Assembly (NCBI GenBank): GCA_000467715.1 | Contig: AJFK01000794.1 | Coordinates: 1-52,521 of the forward strand | Length of the DNA: 52,521 nucleotides | Direction of reading: 5' to 3' | Source: Hysterium pulicare CBS 123377 | Taxonomy: Eukaryota > Ascomycota > Dothideomycetes > Hysteriales > Hysteriaceae | Shown here: piece by piece, positions 10,268-20,669 of the stretch | Layout of the letters: each line of letters begins with the position of its first letter | Position numbering within the stretch: position 1 is the first letter of the stretch | Position numbers and translations under genes: made by a program | The notes under the pieces: generated by a model | What the model was told of the DNA's origin: nothing | Seen by the model: only the letters and a program-made list of their open reading frames with translations | The model's database searches: none

Positions 10268-11054
10268 TCAATTCAAAGCAGTGCAATTATCTCCACATGG
10301 CTTGACGCACTTCCCTGGCACTACAAGGGTAGGACCAGTCGTCGTATTGCTGTGGTTATACCCCAGATTGATGGCCATAATCTGGCCAACCGTCGTGCTA
10401 TGGTTTTGAGCCAATTCCCCCCCCGTCCCATACTGCAAGATGCGCGGAGCGAAATCAGAACAGTAGCTACCCTCACACACTGGAATCTTCACTACTCTGC
10501 CAGAATCCATCTCAGTCCAAGGGGTTGCAACGCTCATCCTACCCGAATTCCAAAGAGCGTTGACGCTAATGTTGAACTTCTCGTTGGCAATCTTCTGGAT
10601 AGTGTCGCCCGAAAAGGTGGTGTAGGTGTGCGGACCGCCGGCAATACAGTTGGCTGTCGCAGCCGTGTTGTTAAAAAGAAAGCACGACGTACTGTCTGGA
10701 GCGCAGACCTCATCTGGAACGATGAGGTACTCGTTGGTGTAGATCATGAGCGGGTCTGCGAGCCGATTGGTTCGCGCGATGTCGCAGAGGCCGCGGTTCA
10801 CAGCTGTGGCTACTTGGTACATGGTCTCGTTTTCGGACACGACGTATGTGCCAATTGTGGTGTTTAGGGCTGTACTGTTGCAAGCTTTAGGGATAAGTTG
10901 TCAGTCAAGCGTTTGCTAGTATCAGACGGGATAGAATACCACTCTGCCGTACCATGAGCCTATTAGACAATTCATGATGGTGTGGACTGACTACAGACGA
11001 TGCTGCATAAACGGAAAAGGCGAAAGCAGCCGTCATGGGGCTGGCTAAGAACAT
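10268..11054 (-). CDS. Secreted protein with two LysM domains
   Basis: My model is exon 11054-10940, intron 10939-10885 (55 nt, donor GTATTC, branch TTGACTGAC, acceptor CTAAAG), exon 10884-10268, giving 243 residues. The first exon codes a signal peptide (MFLASPMTAAFAFSVYAAS). LysM 1 begins TYVVSENETMYQVA and ends YLIVPDEVC. LysM 2 begins HTYTTFSGDTIQKIANEKFN and ends VVKIPVC. A Cys-rich tail (GKCVKPCGDNC) follows. LysM modules bind chitin oligomers; secreted fungal LysM proteins can hide chitin from hosts or shield hyphae. The donor is weak, so the first exon is less certain than the second. Confidence 0.8.
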
Positions 11055-11865
11055 AGCGAAATTTATAAGGGCTGATTTGGATCTTGTCTAAGTAGGTGAT
11101 AAAACAAATAAGGAGAATTTTGTTTGACCTTTAATCTTGAGCAGAGTATCCTCTGATGATGGAAGCTAACGGTTTTAGAAGCCTAAAATACTAATACATG
11201 GGATGCGCATTGCTATACCAAATGATTGGACGACATTCTATCGAAATTTGCCCTCAGTGTAGCTCATGTTTCTTCGGAGAATATCCCGGGGACTTTCCGC
11301 ATATTGACTCAAGTTGTCACTCAATCATGCTCGAGAAGATAGAAGCTCAGCTGACAGAGACAGGTGGTACTGCGGAGCCCAGGCAAGGGTTCATCCGGTT
11401 GGGCCGGATTTGGTAGGCTAGACGCGTGGGCTCTTCCCTCGTCCTCTGCATCGTCTTGTCATTCGGAGGTTTTATTGACGCATAGCTCAGTCTTGCACAG
11501 CGGTGTGTGGTTGTGATAGACTGTAGCATAGAAAACGATGACGGTAGGTGGACGCGCGGTGGTCACCAGGTTCGCGTCATCCACTTTAAGGGTCCACCCC
11601 GGGTCAATTAGTAAGGAAGGTTCCAACTTCTTCCCTAGGTACTACCTGCGCTGATCACATCACAAAGTACTATATATCTCCAAAATGCAATGCGTTTCGG
11701 CTGCCTTTTTGGTCCTTTTGCGTAATCTCCATTTGCACGTAGCGTGAGGCTATTCCTAACTTAGAAGCTCTATTCGCTGGTGGGTGTTCAGGTCAACATC
11801 GATATCGGATATCTATCGTCGCAGCGGCTGAAGTACGTCTACCCGAGCTATCTCTGCGTTCAATC
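11055..11865. other. Intergenic; promoters of the LysM gene and carboxylesterase
   Basis: This is a divergent promoter region. A 72-codon open frame at 11198-11416 has no recognisable features, and I see no gene. Confidence 0.45.
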
Positions 11866-13454
11866 ATGAAAATCTTTGCTTTGAACCTACCCATCCTCCA
11901 GGCCTTTCTTAGCCACGCTCTGGTTGGAAGCGCTGCTCTTTATAACACCACCATCCAAACGAAATATGGCCCTATCAGGGGTGTACCAGCGCTGAACAGT
12001 ACCTACGGCTCCTACATTCCCGGCTATGAGAGCATCACCGTCTGGAGAGGAATCCCATTCGCGGCTTCCACTGCGGGTAGCAACCGGTGGCGGCCGCCAC
12101 AGCCAGCTCCCACGTGGAACAAGACCTTTGTAGCGGATACTTATGGGCCACCATGTCCTCAGGGCGTTATGAACTTCGGTGGTCTGGCCAAGTTGGGCAC
12201 GTCCAGCGAAGACTGTCTCAACGTCAACATTTGGACGGCCGCAAATTCCACTACCGAGAAGTTGCCTGTTATGGTCTGGAGTTACCCAGCCGGTGGCACC
12301 AATGCGGATGCTTTGTTTGATGGGGCAGGCATGTCCTCAAAAGGGGTTGTTGTAGTGAATTATAACTACCGCACTGGACCATTCGGCTGGCTTGCATTGC
12401 CTGAGCTCTACGAAGAATCCGGCAATAAGACCACTGGAAACTATGGTCTGCTTGACCAAATTGGCGTTCTCGAATGGATCCATGAAAACATTGAAGCATT
12501 CGGCGGGGACCCGAATCGTATTACAACTATTGGCCAGTCTGCCGGGTCCGCTGCCGTGTATCGCGTGGTCAACAGTCCTCTTGCCAAACGTTTGATCGTT
12601 GGCGCAATCTCACAGAGTGGTATCAGAGATCCACATGATCCAGCAGCCGCCAGCCTCGCGGAATCCTACAACAATATGACGTTCGCTATATCACAAGGAC
12701 TTGCCTTTCAAATGAGTGTAAACGCCAGCTCAGTCGCTCAGCTACGCAGTCTTCCGATGAGCACGATCAACAGCGGATCGGGTAATTGGTGAGCTACGTT
12801 GGATGGTTATGCCATTCCCTCAACGTACTACGACGAGCTCCTCAGTGGCCCTGCCAACGATGTCCCCCTGATAACCGGAAACACCAAAGATGAGAGCGGC
12901 GCTTCCACAATGACGAACGTCACTCTCGCATTTTACATTAATGACACCATGGCAAATTATGGCAGCTATGCCGAAAATTTCTGGCCTTCTGGCCCGCCTC
13001 TAACGCCTCCGAAGCCGACCGCTCCACCAACGCCCGCGCCCGTGATATTTCCCTCGTTGGATCTTGGCTCTTTGCCAACGACTGGGCGAAAACAGCATCG
13101 AGCCCAATATACACGTACTATTGGGACCATGCCCCGCCGGGGCAAACCCAAGGCGCATATCACGAGTCTGAGATCACTTACGTGCTGAATAACCTCTACG
13201 GGACGGACTTGCCCTGGAAACAGGAAGACTATGAGATCGCGGACGTACTGTCAAGCTACTGGGCCAACTTCATCAAGACATCGAACCCGAATCTGGGAAA
13301 TACCTATAAAGGGAATTTGACGGATTGGGCGCCGTCAACAGCGACGAGGAACACGACATTCCATCTTGCCCCAACGTATGGCCAGGTTCCACTGGCGAAA
13401 CCGGAGCAGATTGAGGCAATCAAGGATTTCTTTTCATCGCAGGTTCCGTTTTAA
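11866..13454 (+). pseudogene. Type-B carboxylesterase, secreted, with a premature stop and a frameshift
   Basis: ATG at 11866 starts a signal peptide (MKIFALNLPILQAFLSHALV). The alpha/beta-hydrolase of the cholinesterase/carboxylesterase-B family follows: YGPIRG, WRGIPFA, SSEDCLNVNIW, an oxyanion region (YPAGG), nucleophile motif GQSAGS (GESAG in most relatives), an acid in NTKDESG and catalytic His in GAYHESEI. At 12790-12792 a TGA interrupts the frame (GSGNW stop ATLDGY). Near 12978 the frame shifts by one base: LAFWPASNASEADRS and YTYYWDHAPP continue in a different frame to a TAA at 13452-13454. Apart from these two defects the gene spans the expected ~525 codons, so decay looks recent. 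Natural substrates are unknown. Confidence 0.85.
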
Positions 13455-13939
13455 GTTAGAGGGTTCTAAGAGGTTACCGGGCCGCAACCCAAACGGCAAA
13501 ATTGTGGATGAAAATTTCGAGATAAGCGCAACAAGGTCACGTGCTAGGTTATACAATATTCTAATGTTATATTGGGATCGATGGGATCGTTGGGATTTAG
13601 TCTTATCCTTGAGTTAGCGGACCCTAAACCATAACACTGCTATCACGACATCTTACATAAATGTATGCTAACCCTAGCAAAAGTATACCAACTCAGCTTC
13701 TACGTCACTACTTGGATGAGGCGTACACACTTGGCTTAGACGAGGACTCTGTCAATGCAGATATGCCCTATTGACCCCCTCCGGCACAGTTTGGTTGGCC
13801 TTTGCCATATGCTTCAAATTGCTTTTGCTACTGCGAATTTCACCAATATATTTCTACTGTTGCTATCTTTGGTTGTGTCTAGTTCACAAACCTTTCCCTT
13901 ATGGAACGTGGATAATGATATCTTTTTGGCTTGAAAATA
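13455..13939. other. Intergenic, no gene seen
   Basis: This stretch lies between the tail-to-tail carboxylesterase remains and the membrane-protein gene. No supported feature was found. Confidence 0.4.
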
Positions 13940-15069
13940 TCAATTCGGTAGTGGCCAAGATTCTTCTTCCGAAATCGGCGTGAGCACGTCGACAAACCTT
14001 GAGTTTCCCTTTCCATACTCAACTCTCTCGTCCTGCGCGCCGCTGATAATTTCAACAATTTCCGCGTTTCCAATCTCGTGCTTGGAAGCGCTAGAACTAC
14101 TGGATGAGAAGACAAACGAAAGAAAACGGCTTGGCTCGTTGCCGCGCGTGTAAAGGACCATCCTACGTTTCCTATAGAAATAGAAACCCGTGATTGAAGC
14201 CATTAGGATGACTAGGATGATAATCCCTACAGCGATGCCGGCTTTGGCAGAAGGGGGGAGTTTGTTTGAACTTGAAGCTGGTGTTGCTGATCCTGTGGCA
14301 GTTGACAAAGACGACGTCGCCATTGAAGTCCATGTCGGCACTAGGGTGACGGAGCCAACTGTTGAGGTATTGAGGGTGAAGTGGCCAACCGTATGGTTCG
14401 ACGATGAGAGTGTTTCGGTGGATACACCTGAAGAACGGAACGAGGAGAGCGGAGTCCCTGATACGATAGATGGCCGAGTCGACATGAGCGTCGACCCCGA
14501 TTTCGGCACGGAGGGTTTCGCTGTAGAACCCTTTGATTCCGAGTTTATAGGAGTAGAGGATGACGGTAAAGATTGTGCCGTTGGAGGTATCTTTGCCGTT
14601 GATGAATATCCGCTACCGTGCAATGAAGATCCTCCTAAATCGATTTCTCAATGAACGACCACAAGATTCATTGACACCCATAAGCTTACTGGAATTGGGG
14701 AGAATTTGGCCACTGGAGGGGTTGGAAGTAGGCTCTAACAGCGGTACCAGTACTGTTACAAGAGGAAGACCGAGCTGCTTTTTACAAAATATTCAGCCAA
14801 AACTTTGTTCCATAGCGCTTGGTGCGAATTAAATTTCACACTACCAAAAGAAGTAAGTTCTGCAATTATGTTTGAAGTTTGAGAGTGATGATTGGACTTG
14901 GAATGATCTCATCGATCCGAAAAATCCCGCCTCGCATTTCATTTCTTCGAGCTAATCCTGAAATCAAGAAATGCTAAAGGGAATATCGACTAACCTGCGC
15001 GTGAACCAGAGACATGGTCCAAATCAGAATCCGGTACAGTCCGACCACCTTACCCGCTCCGAGAAACAT
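13940..15069 (-). CDS. Ser/Thr-rich single-pass plasma-membrane protein, 5' part uncertain
   Basis: The last exon (14634-13940) is clear. It codes an S/T-rich ectodomain, a membrane helix (IAVGIIILVILMASITGFYFY) flanked by KLPPSAKAG and a KRRR-like stop-transfer, and a ~65-residue cytoplasmic tail. A 55-nt intron (14689-14635, donor GTAAGC, acceptor ATTTAG) joins it in phase to an exon ending PSSGQILPNS. Further upstream, 15069-14995 codes a likely signal peptide (MFLGAGKVVGLYRILIWTM, then SLVHAQ) ending at a GTTAGT donor. I could not connect the middle cleanly, so one or two splice sites between 14700 and 14994 are unresolved. The architecture resembles fungal wall-stress sensors (Wsc/Mid2 type), but no WSC domain was seen. 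Confidence 0.6.
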
Positions 15070-15610
15070 CGTGAAAGATGCTTATCTTTCTCAACATCAA
15101 GAATCAAAATGCGGGAAGATATACTCCATCTAAAGGATTGTGTTAAGGTTCGCTATTGGACATGGGTAGCTCGGAGATTCTCGCTAGAGAGTGAATCGTT
15201 TTGGAACAGTTCTGAAACCACACGTTCCATTGGAAGCTAACCTTCCGAGCGGCGCACAAAACAAGATCTGCATCATAATTTCAATAAGCTTAATTCATTT
15301 CCCTGTGTGCACCAACCACTGTTGAAACTATTATCAGGGTCGTTGTTCATATCTGCTTGTTAGGATGTGCCCCTCCGGATGAAGTGAGTTCCGTAGCTCA
15401 AGCGAAAGATTGGAAAACACAGCTTCAAACATCTAAAACAAACTCTGAACGCTAGTCAGGACGGTTTGACAAGATTTAAGTTCATTGACTCCAGAAACAC
15501 CATCCTAGTTTAATACCTCCCAAGCTAGACGTTTTCAAATCCATCAAAGACAACATATCTCGGCTACGCTCCTTTCCAGGCCAGTCCCCTGATGGCAACT
15601 AACTTGGCCA
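15070..15610. other. Intergenic, no gene seen
   Basis: No supported coding frame, repeat or RNA gene was found on either strand. Confidence 0.4.
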
Positions 15611-17587
15611 TCATGCCTGATATTGGACCTCTGGAACGTTACTGAAAGAAGGGATGCTGATATTCGAAGGTTCCAATATCTGGTCGCGAATCCAGGCTTC
15701 GAAGCTCTTCGTCTCCTTCACTGTTTTGTCGAAATATTTATGACGGACTTCGTTCGTAGGATTTACTTCATCCTGGCACGCGTCTGGGCGTTGAGGATAG
15801 ATTCGAGATAATAGTGAAAACTCGAAAGCTCCTGGCTTTGGGCCGTCCAAACTGACTTCCGCGGAGGTAACTGAGGCATGTTGAGTAAATCCGACTTCAG
15901 AATCTTAGTATAAGGTCGATTGCTCGGATTCGACACTATCGGAAGGTGAATCCGCTGTTGACGCAAAAATTATGTTGATGTCGATAGCTTTGAAACTGTC
16001 ATGGTCATTATCAAGAGTGCTGGGCATCAGGGGAGTTGGTTCAACTAGACCGCTTTCAGCCTCTAAAACGGTCGTTTGAGCAAGCTCGCATGTGCCAGTC
16101 TTCGTACCATGGTTAAGAGTGGCCGCTGTGATTTCCGAAGCCTGAATCGAGAGGATATCTTCATCAGCTTGTGGTACAGAACTGGTTGGATCAGGGCGAT
16201 GGGTTCCCTAGATGACGAGAGGTTCGGGCGTTGGGGTATTGGATAGATTGAACCTTTGCTCTGGGTTGTACTTTTGATTCAATGGTTCTTTTCCCATCTG
16301 ACTCAGGAACTTCGCCTTGGCCTCTTCAAAGTTTGTTGCATTCGCAGCTACTGAGGCGCTGGTTCTGTGACTGTTTTGCTGATCGAACACCCCGAAACTT
16401 AAATTTTACGAGAGGTTTTTCGGGCACTGACTCGGAGAGGAACGATGGTTCAGTGGAGCTTTCGTCCGAGTATATTACCACAAATGGAACTTGACCGTAG
16501 TCGCTGTATTGGCTACTGTCAGCAAATGGGCTGGGCAGTCCGGTCGTGGGCCCTTGCTGCCTTGGTATCTCCGCTTGTTGCTCATGATACAAACTTAGAC
16601 AATAATGATACCGAGTATCTGTTAACCAGTATTCTTCGTCGACTTCAGGAATAACGTTAAAATCCATACCAATTTCAAGCAGCTCTCCAGCCTTATCATA
16701 TTTATACCATTTACCAAACTGCGGACTGTACCACATGCCACATTATAGAACCCAGTAGAACACCTAATATTCAATAATCATACCGCTTCTTCCTCGGCCG
16801 TATCGAACCCAGCACCCCTCAAGCTGAGTGCTGATCAAAAGATCGGTATGTCCGTAGGAGCTAGAGTATGCCCAGCAACGACCGGATCAGCAATAGGCAA
16901 GGTCGAGAAGATGTTCTTCGGATATCGCGATTCATAATCAAAATCAGTGGCAAGAAGGTTTAGGATCTCCTCAATTTCTTCAAACTCCTCAATATCTACT
17001 GAGTTGCCGGTTGTGGTTTGCATAGTAACGTCTCTCTCTTCGACCTGGACGATATTCTCTTCCGCTTCAGTGATGTGCTTGGATGGCTTATCAGGGGGGT
17101 TTTGTGATGAATCTTGCTGTTCGGCAAGAAGTAAAAACAATGAGAACTCAACGCGAAATCAAAGCAGCATCGTTACTTCATTGAATGAAATCAACCATGA
17201 ATGAGAGCTTTAAATATAATAACCGCTTACGCGTGGTTGAGCTTAATCAAACTCTTCTTCAGGAAGTAGAAACTGTATCGAGGAAATATTAGAATTGCCA
17301 CAGTATTGAAAGTGCTCCGGCTAGCTTACGTGGAGAATATCATCAAAGTTCAACTTGCAACCAGCCTTGAGTGGCTGGATGCTAGCTTTACGTGGCTTGA
17401 GGATGGGTATATCGAGAATTGGACAAGGGTCATCCATAAGGTTTAGGACTGAAGTGGAGTCTGAATAAGCGGATTGGGCAACAGACAATGCCGCATGCTA
17501 GAGAGTCAAAAGTGTTGGCATGAGTGTAGAGAAGTCGAGGTGGCCGATAGAGTCCATGATATTGCCGCTGGGGCTTGGTGCCTCCAT
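15611..17587 (-). pseudogene. Long broken gene of unknown family, interrupted by a short insert
   Basis: ATG at 17587 (MEAPSPSGNIMDSIGHLDF) opens a frame that keeps protein character to 15611 but contains TAG (17500-17498), TGA (16837-16835), TAG (16210-16208) and TAA (about 15908). A one-base frame change near 16388 joins KFRG to VFDQQNSHR. One clean 57-nt intron (17329-17273, GTAAGC to TACAG) is visible after FDDILH; another probably starts with GTATGA near 16776. Recognisable stretches include NFDDILH, LLLAEQQDSSQNPPDKPSKH, IEEFEEIEEILNLLATDFDYE, FGKWYKYDKAGELLEIGMDF and FEAWIRDQILEPSNISI. No known domain is apparent. Three of the four stops would read well as glutamine. A 135-bp insertion lies exactly at the start of the second exon. 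The exon structure beyond the first intron is approximate. Confidence 0.55.
17125..17272 (-). mobile_element. Short insert, copy A, with 13-bp direct repeats
   Basis: Read on the minus strand, a 122-bp unit (17259-17138) lies between TTTCTACTTCCTG (17272-17260) and TTTTTACTTCTTG (17137-17125), which match at 11 of 13 positions. The unit is 110/122 identical, without gaps, to the one at 46367-46488. Removing unit plus one repeat (135 bp) restores the host frame from the intron acceptor straight into FLLLAEQQDSSQ. With the insert the frame reads FLLPEEEFD then stop. No terminal inverted repeat, coding frame or clear Pol III box was found. Coordinates may be off by one base. Confidence 0.7.
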
Positions 17588-18433
17588 GGTTTGTAAAGGG
17601 AAGGGAAATTTGAGAATAGCTCGTAAAAGCGTGTGTTGAGATAGGTTCAGTAGGTGTGATACGGTGGAATGGAAATGGTGGTTGAGATAAGGTCGAGCGG
17701 GTTTCGGTGGTGGTGCAGATGGGGTGGACAACAAGGTCTTAAGTCTATCGGATATGGACCGTGAGTCCCTAGTGAAAGTGACAGTTTGCTGGTAGTCAAG
17801 CTCCGATATATTAGTGATTTCAAGTGAGAAGACATACTAGTGTCATAATATATCGCTTTCGGTGAATCGGTCCGCTCCTACCACCTTCTTTATGGTCGAT
17901 CTACAAAGCCGATTCGAACTTGGTACAAGGGCTTAAAGTCAGTTGCCATCCTTAATATTACCTAAAAGGTAGCATATAGAATGGAGTTTGTCAAGTCTTA
18001 TACAGCCATTTAGGTCTATAATACTTATTATGAATAATAGTGTGAGCTGAGTATGAATTACTGGGATCCCTAGGACAGCCACGGGGACCTTTCAAGCTCT
18101 AGTGCTGTTATATAGGAATATCCCCGGTTCTCTGGGCGGTTCTACACTTCCCATGTAAGGATTTTGATAATTATTCACAGTAAAATGAGCCAACCGGTTG
18201 CTAAAACGTGTAGGTTTAGGCGTGCCACAGTCTTCACCGAAACGCCATCTCCGAGACCAGCACCATCGCCAGGCAACAACCACCATGTCATCGCGAAAAG
18301 CTCTACCTCCTAAGCAGCGAATAAAACGCGTGATTTTGACAGAATCTGCCCATAACCTCTATACTACCTCCCATCACCTACGTCTCAGCACAAACAAGTT
18401 GCCCAGTCGTCCCCACCAGAATCTGTCTGTTCC
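17588..18433. other. Intergenic, divergent promoter region
   Basis: This stretch holds the upstream regions of the broken minus-strand gene and the plus-strand gene at 18434. An ATG at 18285 opens a short frame not in phase with 18434; I treat it as leader sequence or a possible upstream ORF. Confidence 0.4.
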
Positions 18434-19078
18434 ATGGATTCCGAACCTCTAGAAGAATCATCCCCATCTCAAATCCACACAATCGGCTTCACAGAATTCT
18501 GCATCATCAACGAGCAATCTTACAAACGTCGGCGTGGTACAAAAACCTGGCTCCCCATCACTCCCCCTCTCCCGTCAATCCCACCTCCCTCCTCTTCAAC
18601 CCCTTGCACTCCAACACTCCTCCTTCACCTCGTTCGCTTTAAACAACTCCCTTTCGAGCCCCTACACTGGTCTCTAACTCTCTCGATAAGCGAAGAAGAG
18701 CGCGAGGCGGCCCTCAAAGCCTACGGCCGCAACACCGGCTACCCGGAGAAATGGATGCGGATTTACGAGGTGAGGGGGGATGCCGAGGATATGTATCAGC
18801 AATGTTTGCAGGCTTTGACGCCAGTGGAGCTTTTAGAGAACTTCCATGATGCGTTTGAGTTGGTGAGATGGAGTGGGAAAACTCCCCTTGAGGGGGACTA
18901 CGAGGACGTGGTTGATGAGATTGTGAAGGGAACGGTGCCGCCCAGAGCGGAGAAGAGAAGTGAAGTGAGGGAGAATTGTCAGGGGTGGTGTGTCAGAGTT
19001 GTAGAGAGGCTGGTGGCGAGGGGGCTTGCGAATGAGGGTAAGGTGGAGATGATGAGAAGCATGATGGAGCCGATTTGA
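18434..19078 (+). CDS. Conserved fungal hypothetical protein, 214 residues
   Basis: A single exon runs from ATG at 18434 (MDSEPLEESSPSQIHTIGF) to a TGA at 19076. The order of motifs (LPFEPLHWSLTLSIS, MRIYEVRGD, then a helical NCQGWCVRVVERLVARG near the C-terminus) recalls small fungal proteins of the DUF6914/DUF7770 type, which have an HWSL-like core strand and a QxWxxxVV-like helix. I am not sure which DUF applies and no reaction is known. There is no signal peptide or membrane segment, so it is probably cytosolic. The 3' half is purine-rich compared with the C-rich 5' half. Confidence 0.65.
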   Translation: MDSEPLEESSPSQIHTIGFTEFCIINEQSYKRRRGTKTWLPITPPLPSIPPPSSSTPCTPTLLLHLVRFKQLPFEPLHWSLTLSISEEEREAALKAYGRNTGYPEKWMRIYEVRGDAEDMYQQCLQALTPVELLENFHDAFELVRWSGKTPLEGDYEDVVDEIVKGTVPPRAEKRSEVRENCQGWCVRVVERLVARGLANEGKVEMMRSMMEPI

Positions 19079-19284
19079 AGAAGACCGGATATATGTCGGA
19101 TCCACTTGACTGCTGATGATCAATGATTGTGGGCGTTTTCGAGTTCGATTTTCCGTACTTATATTTTTATTTTTATTTTCACTTATCTCCTGAGTTAAAA
19201 CGCCAATCTATTCCAGAACCGACAAACATCCCCGAGAGACCCCGCCATTTTTCGCCTGCCCAAAACTGGCTTTACCTGCATCCA

Positions 19285-19998
19285 TCACTCTACCCCCTTC
19301 CCTCCCAGCGCCAAAATATCCTGCATCTCAACAACATCCACAAATTTGGGCAACACCTCCTCCATCAAAAACACATCAGCCTCAGGATCATCATCAATAA
19401 TACCCTCCTTCACACAAACAACATGAAAATCCAAATCCGCTCCACCCCTCGCACTCCCCAGAATACTACCCATCGTCGTTAGACCTACCAGCACCACATG
19501 CCGGATCCCTCTTGCTTGCAAGTATTTTGGAAGATCTGAAGATGCGAAACAATTGGGCTGGAGTTTGCCGATGACGATTTCATCTTTTGAGGATCCCCAA
19601 CCATTGGGTGGAATTAAGGAGGAGGGGATGGCATAGTTGGGGTGGTGTGGGTCTGCGGATGTGGTAGAGAAGAGGCCTTTTTCTTCGAGCTGTTTCACCC
19701 ATTTCGCGAGCTTGTTGTAGGGAGAGACGAAGGCGTTGTTGTTGAGGTTGAAAGGGAGGGTGTGGTGGATGATTAAGGGGACTTCTTCGTAGAGAGAGGT
19801 TGGTGGTGAATTGGACTTGGCGGCGCGATGGAGGGAACTTTGAGTGCGGAAAAAGGCGAGAAGGGTTTGGATTTGGTTTAGGTATACTTCTTGGGTTTCA
19901 GGTGGGAAACGAGATAGGATTTGGGTTTGAACGTCCGATAGTAAGAGGGCTGTGTGCTTTAGGTCGACGGGGACATAGAAGGGTGATATGGGGGCCAT
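19285..19998 (-). CDS. Isochorismatase-fold (cysteine hydrolase-like) protein lacking the usual Cys
   Basis: I start at ATG 19998 (MAPISPFYVPVDL), because the frame extends further upstream only through a GTG; this gives 237 residues. The family core is present: HTALLLSDVQTQIL with catalytic-type Asp22, EIVIGKLQPNCF with the conserved Lys, and HVVLVGLTTMGSILGSARGG. In cysteine hydrolases of this fold the nucleophile lies in a GxxTxxC pattern; here that position is Ser (GLTTMGS). Isochorismatases proper also lack Cys at this site (Gly), so it could be a non-Cys member, a Ser variant, or inactive. It has no targeting signal and is probably cytosolic. Confidence 0.85.
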   Translation of the reverse strand: MAPISPFYVPVDLKHTALLLSDVQTQILSRFPPETQEVYLNQIQTLLAFFRTQSSLHRAAKSNSPPTSLYEEVPLIIHHTLPFNLNNNAFVSPYNKLAKWVKQLEEKGLFSTTSADPHHPNYAIPSSLIPPNGWGSSKDEIVIGKLQPNCFASSDLPKYLQARGIRHVVLVGLTTMGSILGSARGGADLDFHVVCVKEGIIDDDPEADVFLMEEVLPKFVDVVEMQDILALGGKGVE

Positions 19999-20385
19999 TT
20001 TGGTTTGATGGAAGTCAAATTTTGTAAAATTCACAAACTTTGATTGCCTGCTAGTTGAACCCTATCTTAGCCTTCAGATATTTGTATCTGAGCGCATGTT
20101 TATGAATTCGGAATTCTTGTTCGGAGAAGTTCGGACGTCCGGATATCCGATGCGTACTGCGCTATCCTAAGTACCTGGTGGCTCATACAAATGATTAATC
20201 ACCCACACTAAGCGCACAACCATATTCGTCATCTAGCAAGTTCAAGGGATTTCTCTCGTATAGGTATAATGCTGGATGATCACGTAATTCAATCATGTGA
20301 TTATTTGTAGTTTGTTGTCATATAGCATAAGCAGTAAGTAACCAGCTTAAGCCATTCTACGGGCCTAACACCTATAACTCCCAAC
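19999..20385. other. Intergenic
   Basis: No gene seen. It contains the promoter of the isochorismatase-fold gene and the 3' side of a doubtful small gene. Confidence 0.4.
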
Positions 20386-20669
20386 TCATTCTTCGGAAAT
20401 ACCCCACCACTGGCATCTTCGAACGAATCCAACACACAAAAAAGTTACCTCGCCTAGTACGAGTAAGCCCGCAATTGCAAACACAAATCCAACGCCAACC
20501 TTCCCTCCGGCTGAAAGCCCCCGAAGCGGGCCGTTTGCAGCAGCAGATGTAGCTGTCGGTGAAGCTGTAGCAGCGCAGATACTAAGTGACGGACACCTCC
20601 ATTTGACTTCCCAAATGAGCCTACATTGCCCTTTTCTATCTCATCAGAACCCGTGGGTGACGATGCCAT
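20386..20669 (-). CDS. Possible small single-pass membrane protein
   Basis: ATG at 20669 opens MASSPTGSDEIEKGNVG. In a second frame, SPTATSAAANGPLRG is followed by a membrane helix, KVGVGFVFAIAGLLVLG, and runs to a TGA at 20388-20386. The two frames would join in phase if the 32 bases from GTGTCC to GCTACAG were an intron, which is unusually short. A frameshifted gene is the alternative. The S/T-rich stretch before a single helix is common in fungal surface proteins. Evidence is thin. Confidence 0.3.

Noticed and set aside
17125-17272. Insert copy A as a classical introner excised exactly at the direct repeats
   Set aside because: No offset within the 13-bp repeats gives GT at the start and AG at the end, in either copy. 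Splicing that uses internal sites remains possible and is listed as a finding.
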